Shown here: in pieces, positions 22,234 through 34,300 of the stretch
Layout of the letters: each line of letters starts with the position of its first letter
How positions within the stretch are numbered: the first letter of the stretch is position 1
NCBI GenBank assembly: GCA_029582155.1
Contig: CM055902.1
Location: 19,891,748-19,955,747 of the forward strand
Origin: Panopea generosa
Lineage: Eukaryota; Mollusca; Bivalvia; Adapedonta; Hiatellidae
Direction of reading: 5' to 3'
Length of the DNA stretch: 64,000 nt
Translations under genes and position numbers: made by a program
The notes under the pieces: generated by a model
Told to the model about the DNA's origin: nothing
Seen by the model: only the letters and a program-made list of their open reading frames with translations
The model's database searches: none

Positions 22234-25200
22234 ATGGCGGACTTCTTAAGACGTTTGCGTAGAATCCGTCGGATTGAACGGATTCCCCGGGTTATTCCAG
22301 ATCGATCAAACCCGTTAGAGGTACTGTCGGTGTCGGAAGTATATGAGCGCTATCGTTTTCGACCTCATTCCGTTGAGCAGATAGTGCTTCTCATTTACCC
22401 AAGACTAAATGCACCAACGAGACGTTCGTCACCCCTCCCACCTTTGTTGTCACTGTTGGTAGCGTTACAGTTTTTCGCATCGGGTACACATCAGCTCTTG
22501 ATCGCAGATATGCATCAAGTGTCCCGCTCGTCGGTTTGCAGAGCCATTCACCGGGTGACGGCTGCATTACGTGAACTACTGAAACAATTTGTTGTATTCC
22601 CAAGAGGAGAACGAGCCAGACAAATACAGCGAGAATTTTACAACATCGCGGGTAGGTTAAACAGCAAAACGCTGCTTTCTATTGGCGGTATGACTAAACA
22701 CCGGAAAGGGCCCTTTCCGCGGAAAGGGCTTTTCTAAACGGAAAGGGCCTACAAAACACACATTTTTAGTACAATTCTCATAAAATTGACTTTTAATCGT
22801 TTATAAACATGTTTTACGATATATCTGGGAGTTTCATAAATTTAAGTTGTGTTTTAAAGATTTTATAACAATAAAACCAATAATAAGGACTCAAAACGGC
22901 TCTGCGGAAAGGGCTTTTCTACACGGAAAGGGCCTACAAAACACACATTTTTGGTACAATTCTCATAAAATCGTCTTTTATTCATTTATAAACATGTTTT
23001 ACGATATATCTGGGAGTTTCATAAATTTAAGTTGTGTTTTAAAGATTTTATAACAATAAAACGAATAATAATGACTCAAAACGGCTCTGCGGAAAGGGCT
23101 TTTCTACACGGAAAGGGCCTACAAAACACACATTTTTGGTGCAAATCATATAAAATCGTCTTTTATTCATTTATAAACATGTTTTACGATATATCTGGGA
23201 GTTCCATAAATTTAAGTTGTATTTTAAAGATTTTGTAACAATAAAACGAATTATGACCCAAAAACGGCTCTGCGGAAAGGGCTTTTCTACACGGAAAGGG
23301 CCTACAAAACACACATTTTTGGTGCAAATCATATAAAATCGACTTTTAATCGTTTATAAGCATGTTTTACGATATATCTGGCAGTTTTATAAATAAAGTT
23401 GTATTCTAAAGATTTTATAACAATAAAACGAATTATGACCAAAAAACGGCTCTGCGGAAAGGGCTTTTCTACACGGAAAGGGCCTACAAAACACACATTT
23501 TTGGTGCAAATCATAAAAAATCGACTTTGAATCTTTTATAAACATGTTTTACGATATATCTGGGAGTTTCATAAATTTAAGTTGTATTTTAAAGATTTTA
23601 TAACAATAAAACGAATAATAATGACTCAAAACGGCTCTGCGGAAAGGGCTTTTCTACACGGAAAGGGCCTACAAAACACACATTTTTGGTGCAAATCATA
23701 TAAAATCGTCTTTTATTCATTTATAAACATGTTTTACGATATATCTGGGAGTTTCATAAATTTAAGTTGTGTTTTAAAGATTTTATAACAATAAAACGAA
23801 TAATAATGACTCAAAACGGCTCTGCGGAAAGGGCTTTTCTACACGGAAAGGGCCTACAAAACACACATTTTTGGTGCAAATCATATAAAATCGTCTTTTA
23901 TTCATTTATAAACATGTTTTACGATATATCTGGGAGTTCCATAAATTTAAGTTGTATTTTAAAGATTTTGTAACAATAAAACGAATTATGACCCAAAAAC
24001 GGCTCTGCGGAAAGGGCTTTTCTACACGGAAAGGGCCTACAAAACACACATTTTTGGTGCAAATCATATAAAATCGACTTTTAATCGTTTATAAGCATGT
24101 TTTACGATATATCTGGCAGTTTTATAAATAAAGTTGTATTCTAAAGATTTTATAACAATAAAACGAATTATGACCAAAAAACGGCTCTGCGGAAAGGGCT
24201 TTTCTACACGGAAAGGGCCTACAAAACACACATTTTTGGTGCAAATCATAAAAAATCGACTTTGAATCTTTTATAAACATGTTTTACGATATATCTGGGA
24301 GTTTCATAAATTTAAGTTGTATTTTAAAGATTTTATAACAATAAAACCAATAATAAGGACTCAAAACGGCTCTGCGGAAAGGGCTTTTCTACACGGAAAG
24401 GGCCTACAAAACACACATTTTTGGTGCAAATCATATAAAATCGTCTTTTATTCATTTATAAACATGTTTTACGATATATCTGGGAGTTTCATAAATTTAA
24501 GTTGTGTTTTAAAGATTTTATAACAATAAAACGAATAATAATGACTCAAAACGGCTCTGCGGAAAGGGCTTTTCTACACGGAAAGGGCCTACAAAACACA
24601 CATTTTTGGTGCAAATCATATAAAATCGTCTTTTATTCATTTATAAACATGTTTTACGATATATCTGGGAGTTCCATAAATTTAAGTTGTATTTTAAAGA
24701 TTTTGTAACAATAAAACGAATTATGACCCAAAAACGGCTCTGCGGAAAGGGCTTTTCTACACGGAAAGGGCCTACAAAACACACATTTTTGGTGCAAATC
24801 ATATAAAATCGACTTTTAATCGTTTATAAGCATGTTTTACGATATATCTGGCAGTTTTATAAATAAAGTTGTATTCTAAAGATTTTATAACAATAAAACG
24901 AATTATGACCAAAAAACGGATCTGCGGAAAGGGCTTTTCTACACGGAAAGGGCCTACAAAACACACATTTTTGGTGCAAATCATAAAAAAATCGACTTTG
25001 AATCTTTTATAAACATGTTTTACGATATATAAGTTGTATTCTAAATATTTTATAACAATAAAACGAATTATGACCAAAAAACGGCTCTGCGGAAAGGGCT
25101 TTTCTACACGGAAAGGGCCTACAAAACACACATTTTTGGTGCAAATCATATAAATTCGACTTTTAATCGTTTATAAACATGTTTTACGATATATCTGGGA

Positions 25201-27821
25201 GTTTTATAAATTTTAGTTGTATTTTAAAGATTTTATAACAATAAAACGAATAATAAGGACTCAAAACGGCTCTGCGGAAAGGGCTTTTCTACACGGAAAG
25301 GGCCTACAAAACACACATTTTTGGTGCAAATCATATAAAATCGTCTTTTATTCATTTATAAACATGTTTTACGATATATCTGGCAGTTTTATAAATTTTA
25401 GTTATATTCTAAAGATTTTATAACAATAAAACGAAGTATGACCCAAAAAACGGCTCTGCGGAAAGGGCTTTTCTACACGGAAAGGGCCAACAAAACACAC
25501 ATTTTTGGTGCAAATCATATAAAATCGACTTTTAATCGTGTATAAACATGTTTTACGATATATCTGGGAGTTTTATTAATTTAAGTTGTATTTTAAAGAT
25601 TTTATAACTATAAAACGAATTATGACCCAAAAACGGATCTGCGGAAAGAGCTTTTCTACACGAAAAGGGCCTACAAAACACACATTTTTGGTACAATTCT
25701 CATAAAATCGTCTTTTATTCATTTATAAACATGTTTTACGATATATCTGGGAGTTTTATAAATATAAGTTGTATTTTAAAGATTTTATAACAATAAAATG
25801 AATAATAGTGACTCAAAACGGCTCTGCGGAATGGGCCTACAAAACACACATTTTTGGTATTTTGTTCTTTAACTGTATACGCGGATAACGTGTCGGGGAC
25901 ATGAGTTATTAATTAACAAACCAGTGCTAATTATTTATTACAATATTTGAACACACTGAGAACGTGTCAGACACATGAGTTATTAATGAACAAGCCAGTG
26001 CTAATTATTAATTACAATAAATGAATACACGGAGTGCGTGTTAATGTCATGAACAAGCGAGTGCTAATTAATGCTTACAATTAATACAATTAATTATTGA
26101 AATTAGAATTTGAGTGATTAATGTTTTAAAGTCGATGCCATGTATATATATATATATATATGATTGACAAAAAGACTGTACGACATTCGATTGTCACAGA
26201 AGGCCAAACGAGAATGTTTTTGTTTTGACTAGATCTATACGGTTTATTAATATATAAGCCTATTCAATCAAGTAAAGAAAAGGTTTACACACTGCACAAC
26301 CGATGTTTTGCCAAACCAAAAATTTACTCAATTATCTAAGGCTTGTGCACTTCAAAGCACGTATTCGAATGAATTATATATTTTTTTAGTTGATCGCAAG
26401 GCCATAATAAATTAATTGCTAGAATTTCATCCCAACCAGCCCCATAATTTTCATGCCATTTAAAAAAGTTTTTTTTTTTCATAAAATAAAAAAGAAAAAC
26501 TATGATGATAATGTAGCAATTAATTTATAATGGCTTAATATATTTTTCAGTATAAGTATGGTCTGTTCATTTATATCTGGCCTCTCTTTCTCTCCATCTT
26601 TGATGACTTGTTGACGATTGACAGATTGAATATTAAGCACCATTTTATGCCATTGAGGGATAATAGACGATCAGTTGACCTAACTGTTAACTGGGATCCT
26701 GAAAGGTTAACCAGTACTTGAGTACACCCCATCACAGCAATACACTGATAACTTTCCAACTTGAATCAGTGGTGAACGATGAATAATAATGAGACGCAAT
26801 GTTGTACATCAACCATCACTGTAACTGTGGCTGCGCAGGGATTCAAACTCATAACCCCTGGATTGATAATCAGACGTGCCAACGGCTAAAACATTTTTTG
26901 CTCTTTGATGAATTGTAGAAATTTCTTTGTTAATTATTAATTAATCCAATATGTCCAACAATGAATCATTTGATCCTCCCTACTCCATCAATGAAAAAGG
27001 GGTGTTGTTACATATTGAAATGTATTCACATACTGGCCAAAATGTCATTCTAATGAGTGTATTGATGTAGCCTATATCTTGATAAAAAAAATATGCACAC
27101 TTCTTTAACAGTACATCTTATTAAATATACTCCAGCTAAATATATTTAATATACACTATAAATATTACATTGTCAGTACAAAAGCTTTATTTGTAGCTTA
27201 TATTTACTGTTTATACATCATGGTGATGTTAAAAAAAATTATTTGATTTGGTATTTATTTAACCTTAAGGATTTCCAAGGGTACTAGGTTGTGTTGATGG
27301 AACGCATATCAAGATACAGGCGCCACACGACAATGAAGTAGATTTTATCAACAGGAAAGGTTTCCATTCAATAAACGTACAGGTAAAACTTTAAACCACC
27401 TTTACCTATATTTGCTTTTGAGACAATAAACATATTTGAAACATTATTCTCAACTTCATATATTTATATTAAATGCTCTTGATACAATTAGCAGAGTTAA
27501 GTTAATTTTGTTTTATTTATATTTAAGCTTTGTCTTGACATTACATGACAGAAGATACAAGAAACTGTATTTTATGTTGGATGTACACATATAAAACACT
27601 AGCTGTAAAGCTATTAGATGATCATGTTAACTTTTATTTGTTATATGTATATATATATATACATTTACATGTATATTGCATAAGCATAATCACAAACAGT
27701 CATACAAGTATATCCATATAAACATTGCCTCCACCACCCCCACACACACAGTACTCATGCATAAACAAAAATTAACACAGACAGATGGACGGACCGACTG
27801 ACACCGACCGACAGACACAGA

Positions 27822-27878
<57 letters not shown>

Positions 27879-29487
27879 TTGAAATTAATATAATAATTCT
27901 ATGTACACGATTTCTATTATTGTACACACGAAACTCATTCAAGAGGTGACAATCATTACATTATACAGATGTGAAGTTTAAAAAAGGCCAATTATGGTTT
28001 GTTAAAATACTAGTTAAAAATGAAAAATAGAAGCAAAAGTTGACAATTTAGAAAACACTAAAAAACTTGATATCTGATGTCATATATGTGAGTAAACTGA
28101 TTGACACGCCTTGAATGATATTTGATGACAGTGGTATAGACAAACACCTGCTCCCCCAGAAATCCACTCATCGAAATACAACATCTCATGTGTATATCAG
28201 ACCAAAGCCCAAATGCACACACATATATATATATACACCACTGTAGTTACTACACTATATACATCATATAGACAGCAGTCACATTCGATTCTGTGTATGA
28301 TCTGAGATAATATCTTAAAATTATCATATGAGGCATATGAGAAAAAATGTTAATATTAAAGCAATACAAAGCAATAATAGAGGCAGAGGACAAGTTAACA
28401 TCTAACTGAAGCATGGTAAAATTAAAAGTACATAAAGTGCAGATAAAGCAGAATGGTACAAATACAGATGATATTTCGTGATTATTTACAATAACAAAAG
28501 CATACTAAAGCAAAGAGAATAAAGCACATGCACTATTCAATATGTAACATTAATTAAAGTATATGGTAAGAGTAGGAGGAACAGCTATGTACTCATATAG
28601 CATCTACAGGCTGGACCAGCACAGGTACGGATCAGTTCCAAAACTCCTTGAAGTTTTCTGTGTTCCTGATGTAATTTGGGAAGCTGTTCCATATAATGCC
28701 GTTAGATAAGAGAAACAGTTAACTTGTGCATTTAAAAATGAAGCAACTGGAAAGTTGTATTCAAATACAAAACTATTATCAATCAGATGGTGTGTGATGC
28801 ACAGTTTCGAGTGACAAATGTGGTAGCGAAGTGGCCTGGCAGTGTCCATGACAGCCGGATGTTTAGGGAAAGTGACCTGTGCCAACAGTTTGAGGATGGT
28901 AGATATGATTTTCTTTTTCTTTTATGCATTTTTGTACTTTTGTAATTTTTTCGTATAATTATTATTATCATATTAGATAAATATATGATGATAAGTATTT
29001 ATTTCATTTTTTGTATGATGTTATTAAAATATAACCTATTATCCATTCACCATTCACCAGCTAAGGATGACACCAGGGTGTTGATTCTATAAACGGAGCA
29101 AAAAAAACTGATCTATCTTCCCCATATCATATGCACACCATTTGAATTAATATTGCTTGGCTTTATTGTAAATATTTAGTTTACTTACAGATTACTTATT
29201 TTGTTAATTGTGCATGTGTCAAAATCCCTGAAACACGTAAGGTATTCACCTAAAACACTTAGCACATTTTATTTTATAACAATCTGTAGAAGATACAATT
29301 TTAGTCTGTTTAATGGAGAAATTTGCCATAGACTTGCAGAAGATAGCTGGTTGCGCACGCACAGATTACTGTAAGCATTAACATTTACAGGAGACATAGA
29401 TGGAATTGTGTTAGGAGATTCTGGCTATCCTTGCAAGCCTTATTTGATGACACCATATGGAAACCCACAGGGTCCGTCACAAGAGAG
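22234..29487 (+). CDS. HARBI1-like: HARBI1-like nuclease (PIF/Harbinger transposase family), four exons, 3' end not found
   Basis: Exons are 22234-22651 (139 codons plus 1 base), 27270-27382, 28787-28898 and 29391-29487. All junctions are GT-AG and phases fit (1, 0, 1, 2), giving about 245 residues. Exon 1 carries an N-terminal helix-turn-helix-like region ending FYNIAG. Exon 2 has [13 protein letters not shown] with the first catalytic Asp and [11 protein letters not shown]. Exon 3 has [13 protein letters not shown]. Exon 4 has [15 protein letters not shown] with the second catalytic Asp and ends GPSQE. The third acidic residue, expected in an E-x-x-FG segment of a later exon, was not found before 31100, so the gene looks truncated or its end is displaced. 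The ATG context (aaatATGGCG) is good. It is either a domesticated HARBI1 relative or an old autonomous element; the introns favour a host-like gene but Harbinger elements can also have introns. Confidence 0.85.
22700..25858. repeat. 184-bp satellite in HARBI1-like intron 1
   Basis: About 17 monomers of roughly 184 bp, each holding 'gcggaaagggcttttctaca', 'cggaaagggcctacaaaaca' and 'ttttacgatatatctggga'. A four-monomer higher-order unit of 735 bp is clear between about 23100 and 25200: matching landmarks occur at 23329, 24064 and 24799. The left boundary carries a perfect 16-bp palindrome at 22703-22718. Open frames of about 68 codons in the monomers have no coding features. Confidence 0.95.
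25883..26090. repeat. About 76-bp tandem repeat, nearly 3 units
   Basis: Units contain 'acgtgtcagacacatgagtt' and 'cagtgctaattatt'; landmarks at about 25887, 25963 and 26034. It directly follows the 184-bp satellite. Confidence 0.7.
26600..26890 (-). mobile_element. tRNA-derived SINE, head type 1, inverted
   Basis: The reverse complement matches the SINE at 1231-1494: 'ttatcaatccaggggttatg', then 'gagtttgaatccctg' (box B), 'gaaagttatcagtg', 'gtactcaagtactggttaac' and 'ggttaactgatc'. It lies in HARBI1-like intron 1. Confidence 0.75.
27821..27878. repeat. (CA)n microsatellite
   Basis: About 28 CA repeats, preceded by degenerate GACA/GACC runs at 27776-27815. In HARBI1-like intron 2. Confidence 0.95.
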
Positions 29488-29749
29488 GTATCAATATTTA
29501 TCTAACAACCTAAATATATTCTAATGGGAATATTTTTTAACAAGAAGAAAAAAAAAATATATTTTAACTTTATCAGACAATATTTAAGAATGCAATTTAA
29601 AATTTTTGGTCTTCATTGTGGAATGAAAAAAAAAATTCTAATTGAAATAAGTGAACTCCGATGTCATTCTTAATTTCAATTATTTGAAAAAAGTGAAATA
29701 ATTGCAGTGAAAAATGAAAAATCCTTTTTTTTATTAAATATTTTGTGTC

Positions 29750-30310
29750 AGACTGGTACTTGCAAATAACGATAAATGTAGGTTTATCATGTCAATGCAA
29801 GTTTATCAGGCACATGATGTCATTATGTATAATTAAAATGTTTCACCTGGGCGAAACTACTTTTAACCGTACATAAAATGAATAAATAATGAACTAGAAA
29901 TATTGACATGATGAATAGAATATCATGTAAGTGACTTATGTTAACAACATTATCAGATTCGGCACAAAAAAAAAAGGACTTGGCTTTTTCTTCCATAGCC
30001 TCACCTGATAAAGTTGATAATATCAGACACTATTATGGTATTATTTATTTATTTAACATGTCTATGCATACATTTCTGTTGATAAATCACCTGCCTGATA
30101 AACATAAGTATTTCACATCAAAGCAAGTTTATTAGGCACATGAAGTCATTATCATCCTACTTTTTCTAAGTCTCACCTGATAAAACTTGTTATCATGTCA
30201 ATGCATTCATTTCTGTTGATACACTGCCTGTCTGATAAACATGGGTTTATCCCATCGATGCAAGCTTATCAGGCATACATGACGTAATTGCACAGAATGT
30301 TTTACTTTCT
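29750..30310. repeat. Degenerate repeat, about 3-4 units
   Basis: Loosely repeated segments carrying 'gcaagtttatcaggcacatg', 'cacctgataaa' and 'cctgataaacat' recur at about 29790, 30110 and 30260 with spacing that varies from 130 to 200 bases. The class is unknown. It lies where the missing HARBI1-like exons would be expected. Confidence 0.5.
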
Positions 30311-30925
30311 AAACAAAATTATTAATCAATTAAGGATTAAATTCACTTTTTTTTAGCATTCATTTGGGAAAGAAAACTATGGAAGAAAAACATTATGGTT
30401 AGGAAGTTCATATTCAGAATGTAACAACTTTAGGAATTGATTTATCGTTGATGAATAAAAACCATTTGATAAAGTCTGAACAGAACTATAAAAGTAAAAC
30501 ATTTTTATTGACCATTGAAATAGACTATTCTCATTTAACAGATAAAATGATATTGACAACTAACACTAAGGTAACGTGACTTGGACTAACCGACCATGTC
30601 GGATTCTATTTTTGATAATAAACTAATGATCTGGCCCCAATTGCACTAAACATCTTAACGTGACATTTTCCTCAAATTAAATTCTCAATGTCTCTAACTT
30701 ATAACTTGAAATAATAACACAGTAACTGAAACCGAAACAAACCTTACTTATAGGAAAAACATAAAAGGCAAAATAATCAATGTAAAGTAAAAGCATTTCC
30801 AAAGAGTTACGGAACATCTCAAAATTGAAATGTTTAGTAAAACTTTGTGCTGGTATTTATTGTTAGTCTAAAAAGACGGATGGTTAAGAAAGTATCATTT
30901 TCATTTCAGAACAAAATAAAGTTGT

Positions 30926-30928
30926 GTA

Positions 30929-30964
<36 letters not shown>
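30926..30964. repeat. (CA)n microsatellite
   Basis: About 19 CA repeats between the HARBI1-like exons and the first GIMAP-like gene. Confidence 0.95.
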
Positions 30965-30967
<3 letters not shown>

Positions 30968-31121
30968 AAAATTCAGTGGATGTACACTCAGATATGATGT
31001 AAAAAGAAATATATGGTTAATATACATATAGTTACATGAACTATTAATAGTGACGCATAGTAAGACTGTACACATTGTATAATATTACTGATAGAATAAC
31101 GCATATGGTCAGGTCATTATC

Positions 31122-32844
31122 TTAAAATGGTGACCAGTTTCCTATTTTTAGGAATCCTTTCCTCTTCGTCTTCTGTTTCCTCTGTAAGTTACATATGTTC
31201 TGGCTTGGTAACGTTATTGTTTCCTGTAATTGCTTCATAGCTACGTCATTCGCCTCGATTTGCTGTTTTATTTTTTGTATCTCACGTTCTTTTTCTTTCT
31301 TTTCCTCATTAGATATATTAACCTCTCTTTCTAAAGCCATCACTTTTCCGTTAAAGTCAGTCTCAGCTTCAGCTCTGTTTTTCGCCAACTCCTCTTCCTT
31401 TTCTTTTATTTGCTGTTGTCGCTGTTCTTCCAATTTCGTCTCAAGAAGCTTTTGTTGAGTTTTGAACATCTGTTCAGTGTAACTTTCATTTCGATTATTT
31501 TTCATCATATCGTCAATGATTTTAAAAAAGTCGATAATTTTAGACTCCATCTCTTCTTTCTGATTTTCTTCGGGTAGAAATACATATCGAGACCCGCATT
31601 TTTCAACAAATGACATCAAATCCGATTGAAGGTCGTGCATATACTCCCGTTCCGTCATGTTCGCCGCTAGTTTAGTGAATGCTATCATGCTAAACGGAAG
31701 AATTCCCTCTCCGAACATATCTAAGTATGCCTTTACGCCTTCAACATCTTGTGGCGTATGACGCCCAGCATGGATGACGTAAATTATGGCGTGAGGACCA
31801 GGACTGGTCTCCCCTAAAAATGGAATAATTCGTTCCTGCAGATCCGAGAATGTCATGTCAGTATCAAAGAACCCTGGCGTATCGACCACTTTGACCGAGT
31901 GTCCATTTCTGATCGTTGTTGCTGATTGAACTGTTTTTGTTTCAGACCTGGATGTTCCCGAGACTCGGAATGCTTTGCTATTGGTTAATATATTTGCCAG
32001 TGAACTTTTCCCTGCCCCTGTCATGCCAAAAAGTGCAATCCTGTGCTCATCTGGTGATAAGAAATGGAAAGAAACTATTGAAACGTTATCCTTTATTATT
32101 TTATTTTAAATTTAATTATACGTGATTGAGACAGACAGACAGACAGACAGACAGACGGACGGACGGACGTTCTGGTGGAAGTGATGTTGTGGGGTGCGGT
32201 TTTTATATGTTATAAAACATCATTTTTTTCATAAAACAAAACAAAACCTATTTTCTTTCTAACCCTAATGTCACATACCTTGAGATCCAACCCTAATGAC
32301 ACGAAAAAAGAATGAAAAAAGGTGAAAAAAAAGTAAAAGAAAAATGAGAAAAAAAAATAGAATTAACCCTGCAATGCCATTTGGACGCATTTTCGCACTT
32401 GTGGGGTGAACATTGCACCCCACAAGTACCAAAAAAAAACAACACCACAGTGCCATTCTGTACTGGCAACGCAACCCACAACTGCCGCTCCAGACGTACG
32501 GACGGACGGACGTTCTTGTGGAAGTGATGTTGTGGGGTGAGGTTTTGATATGTTATAAAACATCTTTTTTTTCATAAAACAACAAAAAAAACTATTTTCT
32601 TTCTAACCCTTATATCACAAACCTTGAGATCCAACCCTAATGACACTAAAAAAGAATGAAAAAAGGTGAAAAAAAGTAAAAGAAAAATGTGAAGAAAATT
32701 AAATTAACCCCACAATGCCATTTGCACGGGTATTCGCACTTGTGGGGTGAACATTTCACCCCACAAGTACCAAAAAAAACCCACAAGTCCATTCTTTACT
32801 GGCAACTCAACCCACAAGTGCTGCTCCAGACGTACGGACGGACG

Positions 32845-32896
<52 letters not shown>

Positions 32897-32969
32897 GTTA
32901 CTGTAATCATTTACCTGTTTTGCTGAATGCCATTGTTTACCACTCCGTTTTATCCAATAAGTCGTCTGC
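31122..32969 (-). CDS. AIG1/GIMAP-family GTPase, copy 1 (two coding exons, complete)
   Basis: A GTP-binding protein of the immune-associated nucleotide-binding family, linked in animals to lymphocyte survival and in molluscs to infection response; this gene's own role is unknown. Exon 1 is 32969-32915: an acceptor (CTTTTCAG) leads into about 36 bases of 5' UTR, then ATG 32933 and MAFSKT. Exon 2 is 32050-31122. The intron is phase 1. The protein has 315 residues: P-loop GMTGAGKSS at 15-23, G3 DTPG at about 63, an AGRHTPQDVEG helix, FTKLA at about 131 in the G4 place, CGSRYVFL at about 158, then a Glu/Gln/Lys-rich coiled coil from about 195 to 300 and the tail FLKIGNWSPF. No membrane segment. 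A plausible noncoding exon donor (CAC|GTAAGT) lies at 33303. Part of exon 2 is almost identical to copy 2, suggesting gene conversion. Confidence 0.95.
32125..32897. repeat. Intronic tandem duplication with GACA/GACG microsatellites and hairpins
   Basis: Two copies of a unit of about 347 bp fill the intron of GIMAP copy 1: about 32155-32500 and 32503-32850, each starting near 'ggacggacgttctggtgg'. Each holds an inverted repeat around 'cttgtggggtgaa' / 'ttcaccccacaag' (32398-32426 and 32741-32769). (GACA)n and (GACG)n runs lie at 32131-32168 and 32834-32897. Confidence 0.88.
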
Positions 32970-33750
32970 CTGAAAAGTATAAATAACTTGTATATGACGG
33001 CATGTCAAACGTTGCAATATTCAATATTTTTATATTATTATTCAATCTTCAGACATTTCTATCATGTTACATTTATATTCTATATTTGCTCATTTGTATT
33101 ACATGTTTACCTATTATACTATTTCACTTCCAATGTGTATTTAATAAGACTTAACAATTTGCAACGTTTAATTTGTAATGTTGCTAACGTTGATTCCCGA
33201 ATACAATGGTTTCACATTAAATCTAAATTACAAAGCAGAACCCAACTAGAGTCATGTTGTTTTTTTTTTAAAAAGTAAATTAATTACAACTGAATAACTT
33301 ACGTGCAATCAACAGTAGAACGCCACTTGGTCATATGCGACGCTTGTATTTTAGAAAAAAAACAAGCGTCGCATATGATCAAGACTAATACGCTATGCTA
33401 AATATATCGTTGGGGAATTCCACATATAACTTTGGGATACCAACGGCATTGGAAAACCGATTTCTCTACATGTAACTTTTAAAGGGAATTCGTAAAGATT
33501 TCCCCATAATTTAAAACTGGCTATCCATATATCATGCCAAATATATACTCACTGACCGGACAACATATTTTGTGACGTTTAAATGGGTCACGTGATTTCA
33601 TTTCAGTTTGAAGTATAAGCAGATAAATATATATTGAAATATATTGCCACCAGTCACTTTTCTGCGACTGAAGGCATAACATACACGCATTGAAACGGAA
33701 GCTCAGATTGATTTTGTTCAATATAATAACTACATACTTTGGTACATTGG

Positions 33751-33775
33751 GGGTGGGGGTGGGGGGGGGGGGGGT
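33751..33775 (+). repeat. G-rich tract
   Basis: Interrupted runs of G ending in about 14 consecutive G; a candidate G-quadruplex upstream of GIMAP copy 1. Confidence 0.85.
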
Positions 33776-34129
33776 GATTGGGGTTGTACAGTGGCTAAAT
33801 CACCAAGCAGACCTTTAAATTTCTCATTAACAAGGAGCATGCTATTTTTTTTAAAAAAAACGCAATCAATATTTTAAGTAGTTCATGCGCAGCCAGTATG
33901 TCAAAGTATACTCCAGTTATAAATTAATCCTTGGGAAATTCCAAATATTTCTTTGGAATACCAACGGTTCGTTCAGCCGACATTGGAAATCGACTTTCTC
34001 CTTATGTAACATTGCAAGCTCCGTTGTAAGCTGTCAAATATATAGGCCAAATTTTAAATTATTTCTTTTTTAATGGGGTTTAATGACATTGTCAACACAT
34101 TTAAGGTTGTATATGGCATATCCAGTTTT

Positions 34130-34300
34130 ACTGGAGGAGGAAGACCTCAGACTTGGTAGAACCACCGTCATTCCGCAAGTAAATGACACACTTTCTCACA
34201 TAAAATTTATGAAGCGAGCGGGACTCGAACCTACAACCTTAGCGGTGAGAAGTAAATGATTTTGAGACGGCGCCTTAGACCACTCGGTTAATGTTAGTTT
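34130..34300 (-). mobile_element. tRNA-derived SINE (head type 2), inverted
   Basis: The reverse complement starts with a Leu/Ser-tRNA-like head (box A 'accgagtggtctaaggcg', box B 'gtaggttcgagtcccgctcg'), then the shared core 'tcatttacttgcggaatgac', 'ggtggttctacc' and 'gaggtcttcctcctcc'. It is inserted in one of two homologous blocks upstream of GIMAP copy 1. Confidence 0.8.

Noticed and set aside
23032-25423. 68-codon frames repeated along the intronic satellite
   Set aside because: Each is one monomer read through; no conserved protein features and both strands are open.
27690-27878. Cys/Val repeat peptide on the minus strand
   Set aside because: Translation of a CA microsatellite.
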